This document shows positions 16,579 through 25,237 of a stretch of 64,000 nt of DNA, piece after piece. The position numbers and the translations under genes were made by a program. Source of the stretch: CAWIXB01 sp963839955 (lineage in GTDB: Bacteria > Actinomycetota > Actinomycetes > JACCUZ01); assembly GCA_963839955.1 (NCBI GenBank), contig CAWIXB010000001.1:1178001-1242000 (forward strand), written 5' to 3'. Under the pieces are notes generated by a model. The model saw only the letters and a program-made list of their open reading frames with translations. It did not search any database and was not told the DNA's origin. How positions within the stretch are numbered: the first letter of the stretch is position 1; each line of letters opens with the position of its first letter.

Positions 16579-18260
16579 GCCACCCCCACCCGGAGCTCGA
16601 AGCACCGCCCGAGCTCGGTGAGGGCGGCCTGCGCGTCGTCGCCCTAGGTGGGCTCGGCGAAGTCGGCCGGAACATGACCGTCTTCGAGTACGGCGGCCGG
16701 CTGCTGATCGTCGACTGCGGCGTGCTCTTCCCGGAGGACTTCCAGCCGGGTGTCGACCTGATCCTGCCCGACTTCGACTACATCAGGGACAAGCTCGACC
16801 GCGTCGATGCGATCGTGCTCACGCACGGGCACGAGGACCACATCGGCGCCGTGCCCTTCCTGCTCCGCGAGAAGCCCGACATCCCGTTGCTCGGGTCGCG
16901 GCTGACCCTGGCGCTGCTCGAGGCCAAGCTGCAGGAGCACCGCATCAAGCCCTTCACCCTCGAGGTGGCCGAGGGCGATCGTGAGCGGCTCGGACCCTTC
17001 GACTGCGAGTTCATCGCGGTCAACCACTCCATCCCCGACGCGCTCGCAGTCGCCATCCGGACCCCGGCCGGCGTGATCCTGCACACCGGCGACTTCAAGA
17101 TGGACCAGCTCCCGCTCGACGGCCGCATCACCGACCTGCGCGCGTTCGCCCGGCTCGGGGAGGAGGGCGTCGACCTCTTCCTGACCGACTCGACGAACGC
17201 CGAGGTGCCCGGTTTCACGATGCCCGAGCGCGACATCACCCCGGCGATCGACCGGGTGTTCACGACCGCGACCCGGCGCATCATCGTCGCCAGCTTCGCC
17301 AGCCACGTGCACCGCATCCAGCAGGTGCTCGACGCTGCCGCCAAGCACCGGCGCAAGGTCGCGTTCGTGGGCCGCTCGATGGTGCGCAACATGGGGATCG
17401 CCCGCGACCTCGGCTATCTCAAGGTGCCGGGCGGGCTCGTCGTCGAGGTGAAGCAGCTCGACGACCTGCCCGACGAGCAGGTCGTCCTGGTCTGCACGGG
17501 CTCGCAGGGCGAGCCGATGGCGGCGCTGTCGCGGATGGCCAGCCGCGACCACCAGATCAGGGTGGGAGAAGGCGACACCGTGCTGTTGGCGTCGTCGCTG
17601 ATCCCCGGAAACGAGAACGCCGTCTACCGCGTCATCAACGGCCTCACCCGGTGGGGTGCCAAGGTCGTGCACAAGGGCAACGCGATGGTCCACGTCTCGG
17701 GCCACGCGAGCGCCGGTGAGCTGCTCTACTGCTACAACGTCGTGCAGCCGAGCAATGTCATGCCGGTGCACGGTGAGTGGCGCCATCTGCGCGCCAACGC
17801 CGACCTCGCGATCGCGACGGGCGTGTCCCGCGACCGGGTCGTCATGGCCGAGGACGGCGTCGTCGTCGACCTGGTCGACGGCCGGGCGAGCATCGTCGGC
17901 GCGGTGCCGTGCGGCTACGTCTACGTCGACGGCTCCAGCGTCGGCGACGTCACCGACGCCTCGCTCAAGGACCGCCGCATCCTGCGCGACGAGGGCTTCA
18001 TCTCGGTCGTCGTGGTCGTCGACTCGGTCACCGGCAAGGTCTCCGGCGGCCCCGAGATCCATGCGCGCGGGTTCGCGGAGGACGACTCGGTCTTCGAGGC
18101 GGTGCGCCCGCTGGTCGAGGAGGCGCTGGCCAAGGCCGCGCAGGAGGGTGTCGGCGACGCCCACCAGCTCCAACAGCTGGTACGCCGGGTGGTCGGCCGC
18201 TGGGTGAGCGACACCTACCGACGCCGCCCGATGATCATCCCGCTCGTCGTCGAGGTCTGA
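16575..18260 (+). CDS. rnj: Ribonuclease J
   Basis: The 561-residue metallo-beta-lactamase/beta-CASP nuclease degrades RNA both endonucleolytically and 5'-3' exonucleolytically. The zinc motif HGHEDHIGA, further ligands in HSIPDALAVAI and LHTGDFKMD, the beta-CASP segments TDSTNAEVPG, ASFASHVHRIQQ and the C-terminal PVHGEWRHLRANA are visible. Start GTG 16575 overlaps dapA as GTGA. With pnp and rny in the same window it supplies much of the RNA decay machinery. Confidence 0.97.
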   Translation: MSHPHPELEAPPELGEGGLRVVALGGLGEVGRNMTVFEYGGRLLIVDCGVLFPEDFQPGVDLILPDFDYIRDKLDRVDAIVLTHGHEDHIGAVPFLLREKPDIPLLGSRLTLALLEAKLQEHRIKPFTLEVAEGDRERLGPFDCEFIAVNHSIPDALAVAIRTPAGVILHTGDFKMDQLPLDGRITDLRAFARLGEEGVDLFLTDSTNAEVPGFTMPERDITPAIDRVFTTATRRIIVASFASHVHRIQQVLDAAAKHRRKVAFVGRSMVRNMGIARDLGYLKVPGGLVVEVKQLDDLPDEQVVLVCTGSQGEPMAALSRMASRDHQIRVGEGDTVLLASSLIPGNENAVYRVINGLTRWGAKVVHKGNAMVHVSGHASAGELLYCYNVVQPSNVMPVHGEWRHLRANADLAIATGVSRDRVVMAEDGVVVDLVDGRASIVGAVPCGYVYVDGSSVGDVTDASLKDRRILRDEGFISVVVVVDSVTGKVSGGPEIHARGFAEDDSVFEAVRPLVEEALAKAAQEGVGDAHQLQQLVRRVVGRWVSDTYRRRPMIIPLVVEV

Positions 18261-18274
18261 CCCTCGCCCGGCGA

Positions 18275-18300
18275 CACGCCGCTCTCGTGTGGCGGCTGTG
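18275..18300 (+). terminator. Candidate stem-loop terminator after rnj
   Basis: CACGCCGC in the left arm can pair with GCGGCTGTG in the right arm (one bulge) around the loop TCTCGTGTG. It lies 15-40 nt after the rnj stop and just before the ftsK start region. There is no clear T tract, which is common for high-GC terminators, so this remains tentative. Confidence 0.4.
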
Positions 18301-18339
18301 ACTGGTGGTGCAGGGGTGACTCACGGGTACGCTCCCAGA

Positions 18340-20832
18340 ATGGCCACCCGTACGCCCACGCGTCCGCGCGGCGGCACGACCCGTGCCTCCGGGCGCGGGA
18401 CCACCGCTCGCAACCCGCGCCGGACTCCGGCCCGGGGGCGCAAGCCCGCGCGCCGGCAGCCAGCACGCCGCGTCAGCACGCCCGGCGGCGCGCTGGCGCG
18501 AGGGATCGGCCACCTGCTGCGGGGTCTATGGCTCGGCATCGCGCACCTGGTGGGCGGGCTCGCGCGGCGCATCGGCAGCAGCGCGCGTGAGCTCGACCCG
18601 GCGCACCGCCGGGACGGCCTCGGATTGGCCCTGATCGGGCTCGCGACCGTCGTCGCCGCCGTGGAGTGGTGGAGCCTGCAAGGACCGGTCGGCCAGGTCA
18701 TCCACGCCGTGGTCGCCGGGACCTTCGGCCGGGTCGCCCTCGTCGTCCCGCTCGTCCTCCTCGGCCTGGGAGTCCGCCTGCTGCGCCACCCCGAGGACGC
18801 CCAGGACCGCGGCCGCATCGGCATCGGGCTCGGCGCCCTGACTCTCGCCACCGTCGGTCTGGTGCACATCTCCCGCGGGCTGCCCGATCCGAGCCAGGGT
18901 GCCCTCGACATGCGCGACGCCGGCGGGGTGCTGGGCTTCCTCGTCTCCTCGCCTCTGGTCACCGCGGTCACGGCCTACGTGGCCGTGCCGTTGCTCGTCC
19001 TGCTCGGCCTGTTCGGCCTGCTCGTGGTCACGGCCACCCCTGTGCACGCGGTGCCCGCGCGCGCCAAGGCCGCGCTCGGCCGGCTGCTGCACCGCTCCTC
19101 GGAACAGGAGGCTGCCGACGAGTCGGAGGAGACACCGGAAGAAGTGGAGGCGCCGACCGGTCTGCGCCGGCACCGCCCCCGCCGCCGGCAAGCCACCATG
19201 ACCGACACAGGGCCGGTGGACGAGAGCCATGACAGCCCGGCGTCAGCGATCGACCGCGGGCGCGCGAAGCCGGGGACGACGGTCGGGCCCGACGCCGCCG
19301 AGGCGCCGACGCCTCCGCCGCACACGCCGATGCCCGCACGCGTCGAGCAGCTGTTGCTCTCCGGTGACGTGACCTACTCGCTGCCGCCTTCCGATGTGCT
19401 GCGTGACGGGTCTGCCCACAAGACCCGCACTCGGGCCAACGACGCGGTGGTCGAGTCGCTCACCGAGGTGCTCGAGCAGTTCGACATCGACGCGCGGGTC
19501 ACCGGCTTCACCCGGGGCCCGACGGTCACGCGATACGAGGTCGGCCTCGGTCAGGGCGTCAAGGTCGAGCGCGTCACCGCCCTGTCGAAGAACATCTCCT
19601 ACGCCGTCGCCAGCGCCGACGTGCGCATCCTCTCGCCGATCCCCGGGAAGTCGGCCATCGGCATCGAGATCCCCAACATCGACCGCGAGACGGTGAGCCT
19701 CGGCGACGTGCTGCGCTCGAGCAACGCCCGCGCTGACCACCACCCGATGACGGTCGGTCTCGGCAAGGACGTCGAGGGCGGATTCGTCATCGCCAACCTC
19801 GCGAAATTGCCCCACCTGCTGGTTGCCGGTGCGACCGGTTCCGGCAAGTCGAGCTGCATCAACACCCTGATCACCTCGATCATGCTGCGCGCCACACCCG
19901 ACGAGGTGCGCATGGTGCTCGTCGACCCGAAGCGGGTCGAGCTCACGGCGTACGAAGGCATCCCGCACCTGATCACGCCCATCATCACCAACCCGAAGAA
20001 GGCGGCCGAGGCGCTGCAGTGGGTCGTCCGCGAGATGGACATGCGCTACGACGACCTCGCGGCATTCGGCTTCCGTCACGTCGACGACTTCAACCGGGCG
20101 GTGCGCGCCGGCTCGGTGAAGCCGCCACCCGGGAGCGAACGCGTGCTCTCGCCCTATCCCTACCTGCTCGTCGTGGTCGACGAGCTCGCCGACCTCATGA
20201 TGATCTCCCCACGCGACGTCGAGGACGCGATCGTCCGCATCACCCAGCTGGCGCGCGCTGCCGGCATCCACCTGGTGCTGGCCACCCAGCGGCCGTCGGT
20301 CGACGTCGTGACCGGTCTCATCAAGGCCAACGTGCCGGCCCGGCTTGCTTTCGCGACGTCGAGCCTGGCCGACAGCCGGGTCATCCTCGACCAGCCGGGC
20401 GCGGAGAAGCTCGTCGGCCAGGGCGATGCGCTCTTCCTGCCCATGGGCGCGAACAAGGCGATGCGACTCCAGGGCGCATGGGTGACCGAGCCCGAGATCG
20501 TGTCGGTCGTCAAGCACTGCAAGGAACAGCTCCAACCCACCTATCGCGACGACGTCACGGCCGCGGCCACCACCCGGCGCGAGATCGACGAGGAGATCGG
20601 CGACGATCTCGACCTGCTCTGCCAGGCCGCCGAGCTCGTGGTGACGACGCAGTTCGGCTCGACATCGATGCTCCAGCGCAAGCTGCGGGTCGGCTTCGCC
20701 AAGGCGGGCAGGCTGATGGACCTGATGGAGAGCCGGGGAGTCGTCGGGCCCAGTGAGGGATCCAAGGCGCGCGACGTCCTGGTCAAGCCCGACGAGCTCG
20801 ACGACCTGCTCGGCACCATCCGAGGGCATTGA
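18340..20832 (+). CDS. ftsK: DNA translocase FtsK/SpoIIIE
   Basis: The product (about 830 residues) is a septal DNA pump that clears chromosomes from the closing division septum. After a basic N-terminus come four membrane segments (for example LGLALIGLATVVAAVEWW, LVVPLVLLGLGVRLL, AVPLLVLLGLFGLLVVTA), a linker, then the RecA-like motor with Walker A GATGSGKSS near residue 497 and Walker B LLVVVDELADLMM. The C-terminal gamma winged-helix (GSTSMLQRKLRVGFAKAGRL) recognises chromosome polarity sequences. I prefer ATG 18340; the frame is open back to a GTG at 18289 within the terminator-like hairpin. Confidence 0.96.
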   Translation: MATRTPTRPRGGTTRASGRGTTARNPRRTPARGRKPARRQPARRVSTPGGALARGIGHLLRGLWLGIAHLVGGLARRIGSSARELDPAHRRDGLGLALIGLATVVAAVEWWSLQGPVGQVIHAVVAGTFGRVALVVPLVLLGLGVRLLRHPEDAQDRGRIGIGLGALTLATVGLVHISRGLPDPSQGALDMRDAGGVLGFLVSSPLVTAVTAYVAVPLLVLLGLFGLLVVTATPVHAVPARAKAALGRLLHRSSEQEAADESEETPEEVEAPTGLRRHRPRRRQATMTDTGPVDESHDSPASAIDRGRAKPGTTVGPDAAEAPTPPPHTPMPARVEQLLLSGDVTYSLPPSDVLRDGSAHKTRTRANDAVVESLTEVLEQFDIDARVTGFTRGPTVTRYEVGLGQGVKVERVTALSKNISYAVASADVRILSPIPGKSAIGIEIPNIDRETVSLGDVLRSSNARADHHPMTVGLGKDVEGGFVIANLAKLPHLLVAGATGSGKSSCINTLITSIMLRATPDEVRMVLVDPKRVELTAYEGIPHLITPIITNPKKAAEALQWVVREMDMRYDDLAAFGFRHVDDFNRAVRAGSVKPPPGSERVLSPYPYLLVVVDELADLMMISPRDVEDAIVRITQLARAAGIHLVLATQRPSVDVVTGLIKANVPARLAFATSSLADSRVILDQPGAEKLVGQGDALFLPMGANKAMRLQGAWVTEPEIVSVVKHCKEQLQPTYRDDVTAAATTRREIDEEIGDDLDLLCQAAELVVTTQFGSTSMLQRKLRVGFAKAGRLMDLMESRGVVGPSEGSKARDVLVKPDELDDLLGTIRGH

Positions 20833-20872
20833 CCGAACCGACCACTCGTTGCCGCACTGTGATCATCGGGCG

Positions 20873-20903
20873 TGGCCTGTGCAGGCCAGGGGGCCCATAG
20901 AAT
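20873..20903 (+). promoter_or_regulatory. Hairpin and promoter upstream of the RodZ-like gene
   Basis: TGGCCT/AGGCCA (20873-20878 with 20883-20888, loop GTGC) forms a perfect hairpin that may terminate ftsK transcription. It is followed at once by a strong -10 TAGAAT at 20898-20903, giving a leader of about 60 nt before the GTG at 20972. No convincing -35 is seen, so the palindrome may instead be an activator site. Confidence 0.5.
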
Positions 20904-20971
20904 GAAGTCTCCGCCGTTCGTCCCTCAACCAGCCTCCGCGTGCCTTCGCGGCGGCGCGGGAAGGCTAGCTC

Positions 20972-21721
20972 GTGTCCATAGGTCAGGCGCTCGCCGAGGC
21001 TCGTGAGAGCCGCGGTCTCTCGGTCCTGGACGTCGCCTCGGCGACCCGGATCAGGCGGACGCTGATCGACGCGATCGAGGCCGACGACTTCGCCGCCTGC
21101 GGGGGCGACTTCTACGCTCGCGGCCACATCCGCAGCATTGCCAGCGTCGTGGGGATCGACCCGGCACCGTTGCTGGCCGAGTTCGACATGTGGCAGGCCG
21201 CGCCGGCGCCCAGGCCGACCGAGGCCGTCTTCGAACCCGCGACGTCCCCGCGTTTCGACCGCCGGGGCCCCAACTGGAGCGCGGCCATGGCCGCTGCGCT
21301 CGTGGTCGTCCTCGTCTACGGCGCCGCCCAGGCGATCAACAGCCTCACCGACAACGAAGGGTCCCCGTCCGCCGACTCGTCGCCGAGCGCCTCGGCGCCC
21401 GCGCAGTCGGCGAAGCCGAGCACGCCGGCGCCCTCGCCCACCGCGGTCGCACAGGCCCCCCGCAACAAGGTGACCGTGGTGCTGCGCGCGCGCGACCTCA
21501 GCTGGGTACAGGCCACGACCGCCAGCGGCAAGGAGCTTTTCCAAGGGCTCGTCCAGAAGGGCGAGCGCAAGACGTTCACCGACAAGCAGCGGGTGCGGCT
21601 GGTTGTCGGCGACGCGGGCGCGGTGGTGCTGACCGTCAACGGGACCCCGGTAGGTTCGCCGGGGCGTAGTGGCCAGGTGGCCAGGGTGCAGTTCACCCGG
21701 CAGGATCCGACGGGCGGCTGA
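20972..21721 (+). CDS. RodZ-like helix-turn-helix membrane protein (DUF4115)
   Basis: The 249-residue protein has an N-terminal Cro/C1-type HTH of the RodZ type (GQALAEARESRGLSVLDVAS ... YARGHIRSIASVVGID), one transmembrane helix near residues 105-125 (AAMAAALVVVLVYGAAQAI), a Ser/Pro/Ala-rich linker, and a C-terminal DUF4115 beta domain (LSWVQATTASGKELFQGLVQKG). RodZ links the cell-shape machinery to the membrane in rods; in actinobacteria the homologue sits next to ftsK and rimO, as here, and its role is less clear. Confidence 0.88.
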   Translation: MSIGQALAEARESRGLSVLDVASATRIRRTLIDAIEADDFAACGGDFYARGHIRSIASVVGIDPAPLLAEFDMWQAAPAPRPTEAVFEPATSPRFDRRGPNWSAAMAAALVVVLVYGAAQAINSLTDNEGSPSADSSPSASAPAQSAKPSTPAPSPTAVAQAPRNKVTVVLRARDLSWVQATTASGKELFQGLVQKGERKTFTDKQRVRLVVGDAGAVVLTVNGTPVGSPGRSGQVARVQFTRQDPTGG

Positions 21722-21799
21722 CCGGCGGCTGACTGGCGGTATCGCAGGTGAGTGCGCGCCCGATGCCACCATCCGCCACGCACCACCTCGCTGCCGCAA

Positions 21800-21905
21800 G
21801 ATCGCAGCCGGGCCCCACAAGAGCAACTGCCTTGGGGTGAGGGCAACGGTTCTGAGCGGGCGACCCGGTGGACCGGTCAGGCTTTGTGGGGCCGGGTTGC
21901 GATCA
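21800..21905 (+). repeat. Inverted pair of the intergenic repeat motif
   Basis: The segment 21800-21820 (gatcgcagccgggccccaca at its core) is a near-perfect reverse complement of 21883-21903 (tgtggggccgggttgcgatc). The two arms flank about 60 bp, and could pair over roughly 20 bp with two or so mismatches to form a long stem. The right arm is repeated directly at 22058-22077. Confidence 0.75.
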
Positions 21906-22004
21906 CCAGGACTACCGCACGGTGGCGGGGGTGGCTACGCCGGCCGGTCTCGGCGCCTGCTCCGCCTCGCGGGGAGGATCGACTGACGACAGACCGCAGT
22001 CGCG

Positions 22005-22083
22005 AGTTGCGGAGCTGCGGACCGTTCATCGCACCGCTCCTCCGCAGCCCGACGGCTTGTGGGGCCGGGTTGCGATCTTCGGT
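22005..22083 (+). repeat. Intergenic repeat, copy 2 of a dispersed family
   Basis: This copy contains TGCGGAGCTGCGG at 22008-22020, a GC-rich middle with GCACCGC and CCGCAGC, and ends with the tgtggggccgggttgcgatc motif at 22058-22077. The same three blocks in the same order and spacing reappear at 56309-56393, more than 34 kb away. No transposase is nearby. Confidence 0.7.
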
Positions 22084-22234
22084 CTTGGTGGAGGGGCGAC
22101 CGTCGCCCCGGAAGCATGTTTGGGCCGTACAGGGGGCCAAGAAGTACGACGCAACGCCGATTCGGGCGGCTCCAGCGTCTGCCGGGCGCCATTGCGTCGT
22201 CTTTTCCGCACCACCCGCCAATTAGGCTGACGAC

Positions 22235-23653
22235 ATGCCGCCCTCCGAGCCTCCGGGCCGTCGCGTCGCCCTGGTGACCCTGGGCTGCGCGCGCAACGAG
22301 GTCGACTCCGAGGAACTTGCCGGGCGGCTGGCCGCTGACGGGTGGCAGCTCGTCGACGACGCGGACGAGGCGGACATCGCCGTCGTGAACACCTGCGGGT
22401 TCGTCGACGCCGCGAAGAAGGACTCGATCGACACCGTGCTGGTCGCCGCCGACGCGAAGGGCGGGGGACGCACGAAGGCTGTGGTCGCGGTGGGCTGCCT
22501 CGCCGAGCGCTACGGCGAGCAGCTGGCTGCGGAGCTGCCGGAAGCCGACGCGGTGCTCGGCTTCGACGACTACGCCGACATCTCGGCCCGTCTTCAGTCG
22601 GTGCTCGCCGGCGACCACCATGTGCCGCACGTGCCGAATGACCGGCGTGCCCTGCTGCCGTTGGCACCTCTCGAGCGGCAGCCGACGATCGACCCGCTGC
22701 CCGAGGGCGTGGCGCCCGCGTCCGGGCCGCGACCGATGCGCATGCGCCTCGGCGACGGGCCCGTGGCGCCACTCAAACTCGCGTCGGGCTGCGACCGACG
22801 CTGCTCGTTCTGCGCCATCCCCTCCTTCCGCGGCGCCTTCGTGTCGCGCCGGCCCTCCGACGTGCTGACCGAGGCCCGGTGGCTCGCGGAGCACGGAGCC
22901 CGCGAGCTCGTCCTGGTCAGCGAGAATTCCACGTCGTACGGCAAAGACCTCGGCGACCTCCGCCTGCTCGAGACGCTGCTGCCCGAGATCGCCGCGGTCG
23001 AGGGTGTGGACCGGGTGCGGGTGAGCTATCTCCAGCCGGCCGAGATGCGACCCGGGCTGGTCGAGGTGATGACGGGGACGCCAGGAGTCGCGCCGTACTT
23101 CGACCTCTCGTTCCAGCACGCCAGCGGCCCGGTGCTGCGGCGTATGCGCCGCTTCGGTGACGGCGCCCGCTTCCTCGACCTGGTCGCGCAGATCAGGGCG
23201 GGTGACCCGCTCGCCGGCATCCGCTCGAACGTCATCGTCGGGTTTCCCGGCGAGACCGAGGCCGACGTCGCCGAGCTCGAGTCCTTCCTCGAGGGTGCCC
23301 GGCTCGACGCGATCGGCGTCTTCGGCTACTCCGACGAGGACGGCACCGAGGCAGCGTCCCTCGACGGCAAGCACGACGCCGCCGAGGTGCGGGCCCGGAC
23401 CGAGCAGGTGACCCGGCTCGCCGACGAGCTCGTCGCGCAGCGGGCCGAGGACCGGGTGGGGGAGGTCCTCGACGTGCTGGTCGAGACGGGCGACGGCCCC
23501 GACGGTCCGGCCGAGGGGCGGGCGGCCCACCAGGCGCCCGAGGTCGACGGCAGTACGACGCTGCGCGGCGCGGTGCCAGGTGTCGGGCACCTGGTGCGCG
23601 CCCGGGTGTCCACGAGCGACGGCGCCGACCTGGTCGCCGAGGTGCTCGGGTGA
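22235..23653 (+). CDS. rimO: Ribosomal protein S12 methylthiotransferase
   Basis: The 472-residue radical SAM enzyme adds a methylthio group to an Asp of ribosomal protein S12. The N-terminal UPF0004 domain has three cluster cysteines (VTLGCARNEVDSE, NTCGFVDAA, AVGCLAER), the radical SAM motif is CDRRCSFC, and a C-terminal TRAM domain follows (VGEVLDVLVETG ... LVRARVSTSDGADLV). LGCARNEVDSE and the DYADI segment mark RimO rather than MiaB, which is present separately at 53671. The stop overlaps pgsA by 4 nt. Confidence 0.95.
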   Translation: MPPSEPPGRRVALVTLGCARNEVDSEELAGRLAADGWQLVDDADEADIAVVNTCGFVDAAKKDSIDTVLVAADAKGGGRTKAVVAVGCLAERYGEQLAAELPEADAVLGFDDYADISARLQSVLAGDHHVPHVPNDRRALLPLAPLERQPTIDPLPEGVAPASGPRPMRMRLGDGPVAPLKLASGCDRRCSFCAIPSFRGAFVSRRPSDVLTEARWLAEHGARELVLVSENSTSYGKDLGDLRLLETLLPEIAAVEGVDRVRVSYLQPAEMRPGLVEVMTGTPGVAPYFDLSFQHASGPVLRRMRRFGDGARFLDLVAQIRAGDPLAGIRSNVIVGFPGETEADVAELESFLEGARLDAIGVFGYSDEDGTEAASLDGKHDAAEVRARTEQVTRLADELVAQRAEDRVGEVLDVLVETGDGPDGPAEGRAAHQAPEVDGSTTLRGAVPGVGHLVRARVSTSDGADLVAEVLG

Positions 23654-24306
23654 GCCGACCGATGCGTCCGGCGGGTGACTTCACCCGTCCGGTCAGCCCC
23701 TGGAACATCGCCAACGCGCTCACCCTGCTGCGCCTCGCGCTCGTCCCGGTGTTCCTGGTGCTGCTGCTGCACGCCGACGGCGACGAGACCGTGTGGCGGG
23801 TCGTTGCTTGCATCACCTTCGGGGTGGCGTCGGTCACCGATCGGATCGACGGCGAGATCGCCCGCCGTCGCGGTCTGGTTACCGACTTCGGCAAGATCGC
23901 CGACCCCATCGCCGACAAGGCGTTGACCGGGGCGGCACTGGTGGGGCTGTCGCTGCTCGACGAGCTGCCCTGGTGGGTCACCGTCATCGTCCTGGTGCGC
24001 GAGATCGGCGTGACCCTGTTGCGGTTCTTCGTGATCCGGCACGGCGTCATGCCGGCGAGCCGGGGCGGCAAGCTCAAGACCCTGGTGCAGGCGCTCGCGA
24101 TCGGGTTGCTCGTGCTGCCGCTCACCGGGGCGCTGCACACGGTCGCCGAAGTGGTCATGGGCCTCGCCGTCCTGGTGACCGTGGTGACGGGTGTGGACTA
24201 CGTGCTGCGCGCGCTGCGGCTGCGCCGTACGAGCGAGCGCGCGGCCATGAAGCGGGCCCGCGCTCGCGCCCGGCGCGGCGAGAGCGTGCCGTCGGACCCG
24301 TCGTGA
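23650..24306 (+). CDS. pgsA: CDP-diacylglycerol-glycerol-3-phosphate 3-phosphatidyltransferase family
   Basis: The 218-residue membrane enzyme makes phosphatidylglycerol phosphate (or a related CDP-alcohol product). The metal-binding motif of the family is present as DRIDGEIARRRGLVTDFG followed by KIADPIADK, matching DxxDGxxARxxxxxxxxGxxxDxxxD. About five or six hydrophobic segments follow. The N-terminus NIANALTLLRLALVPVFLVL is typical of PgsA. Start GTG 23650 overlaps the rimO stop; its stop overlaps cinA by 4 nt. Confidence 0.93.
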   Translation: MSRPMRPAGDFTRPVSPWNIANALTLLRLALVPVFLVLLLHADGDETVWRVVACITFGVASVTDRIDGEIARRRGLVTDFGKIADPIADKALTGAALVGLSLLDELPWWVTVIVLVREIGVTLLRFFVIRHGVMPASRGGKLKTLVQALAIGLLVLPLTGALHTVAEVVMGLAVLVTVVTGVDYVLRALRLRRTSERAAMKRARARARRGESVPSDPS

Positions 24307-24824
24307 CCGGCGACGCACCCGCCCGCCTGGCCGAGACGATCCACCGGTTGTTGCGCGACGAGGGCGCCACGGTCTCGGTCGCCGAGTCGCTCACCGGCGG
24401 CCTCCTTGGTGCTGCGCTCACCGACCCGGCCGGGGCGTCTGCCACCTTCCGGGGCGGTGTGCTCGCCTACGCGAGCGACCTCAAGGTCGCGCTGCTCGGT
24501 GTGGATCCGGTGCTGCTGGAGCGTCACGGGGCAGTCCATCCGGAGGTGGCGCTGGCGATGGCCGCCGGCGTGCGCGAGCGGCTTGCCACGACGTACGGGC
24601 TGGCGACCACCGGCGTGGCCGGGCCGGACCCGCAGGACGGGCAACCGCCGGGCACCGTCTTCGTCGCGGTCGCCGGACCCCGCGACCTCGCGGTCGTTGC
24701 CGCTCACCGGTTCGACGGCCTGGACCGCGCAGCGGTGCGTGCGGCGAGCGTGGCGGCGGCGCTCGACCTGCTGGGCGCGGCCCTGGCCGACCGGGCCGCG
24801 GAGAACCGGAACACCGGGGTTTGA
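24303..24824 (+). CDS. CinA-family nicotinamide-nucleotide amidohydrolase
   Basis: The 173-residue protein is the CinA C-terminal domain alone (PncC type), which deamidates nicotinamide mononucleotide in pyridine nucleotide salvage. Signatures are SVAESLTGGLLGAALTDPAGAS (core AESLTGGLLG), GGVLAYASDLKVALLGV, YGLATTGVAGPDPQDGQPPGT (core TTGVAGPDPQDGQPPGT). The N-terminal domain of long CinA proteins is absent, as usual at this locus in actinobacteria. Start GTG 24303 overlaps the pgsA stop; the rimO-pgsA-cinA genes form one unit. Confidence 0.92.
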   Translation: MTGDAPARLAETIHRLLRDEGATVSVAESLTGGLLGAALTDPAGASATFRGGVLAYASDLKVALLGVDPVLLERHGAVHPEVALAMAAGVRERLATTYGLATTGVAGPDPQDGQPPGTVFVAVAGPRDLAVVAAHRFDGLDRAAVRAASVAAALDLLGAALADRAAENRNTGV

Positions 24825-24849
24825 TTACAGCGTTACACTCGTACCCACA

Positions 24850-24867
24850 TGCGGCGCGTCTGCCGCA
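24850..24867 (+). promoter_or_regulatory. Inverted repeat between cinA and clgR
   Basis: TGCGGC (24850-24855) and GCCGCA (24862-24867) form a perfect 6-bp dyad around GCGTCT. It lies 25 nt after the cinA stop and about 70 nt before the clgR start, so it could be a weak terminator or the autoregulatory site of ClgR. It does not clearly match published ClgR boxes. Confidence 0.35.
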
Positions 24868-24937
24868 GCCACCGTCGGTGGGCTGGAGTAGGTTGGGCGC
24901 ACCACGAGGGCGGACGCCGGAGAGGGAGGAGAGCGTC

Positions 24938-25237
24938 ATGATCCTGATCCGACGACTGCTGGGCGCCGTGCTCCGCGAGCACCGCCAGGCGCAGGGCCGC
25001 ACGCTGCGCGAGGTCTCCTCCGCGGCGCGCGTCTCGCTCGGCTACCTCTCCGAGGTGGAGCGCGGCCAGAAGGAAGCGTCCTCCGAGCTGCTCAGCTCGA
25101 TCTGCGTGGCCCTCGACCTCCCGCTCTCCGAGGTCATGCGCGACGTGAGTGACCAGCTCGCCGAGGCCGAGGGCCTCGCGGTGATGAGCCCCGCGGCGCC
25201 GGTCGGCCCGATGCACGTCACCAACGTCGCCGCCTGA
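24938..25237 (+). CDS. clgR: ClgR-type XRE-family transcriptional regulator
   Basis: The 99-residue protein is nearly all a Cro/C1 helix-turn-helix (LREHRQAQGRTLREVSSAARVSLGYLSEVERGQKEAS, recognised by SLGYLSEVERGQKEASSELL) ending in PMHVTNVAA. ClgR activates clp protease genes in actinobacteria and is itself unstable through a C-terminal hydrophobic tail ending in AA, which is present here. ATG 24938 follows GAGGGAGGAGAG. Position after cinA is the conserved one. Its 3' end overlaps the convergent nei gene by 20 nt. Confidence 0.9.
   Translation: MILIRRLLGAVLREHRQAQGRTLREVSSAARVSLGYLSEVERGQKEASSELLSSICVALDLPLSEVMRDVSDQLAEAEGLAVMSPAAPVGPMHVTNVAA

Larger units (their letters stand above)
21722..22234 (+). 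other. Gene-free block of about 510 bp with repeat copies and hairpins
   Basis: No open frame here has family resemblance or a convincing ribosome binding site. The block holds three copies of a short motif (one inverted), a copy of a longer repeat shared with the 56.3-kb region, and a hairpin GGGGCG/CGCCCC at 22093-22098 with 22104-22109. It separates the RodZ-like gene from rimO. Rough composition is like the chromosome, so it is probably an accumulation site for an intergenic repeat rather than a decayed gene. Confidence 0.6.

Noticed and set aside
16644..18173. 509-codon open frame antisense to rnj
   Set aside because: Shadow of RNase J; no conserved motif or ribosome binding site.
21751..22230. 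Small proteins in the gap before rimO
   Set aside because: Frames of up to about 157 codons exist, but they cross the repeat copies, lack ribosome binding sites and have no family features.
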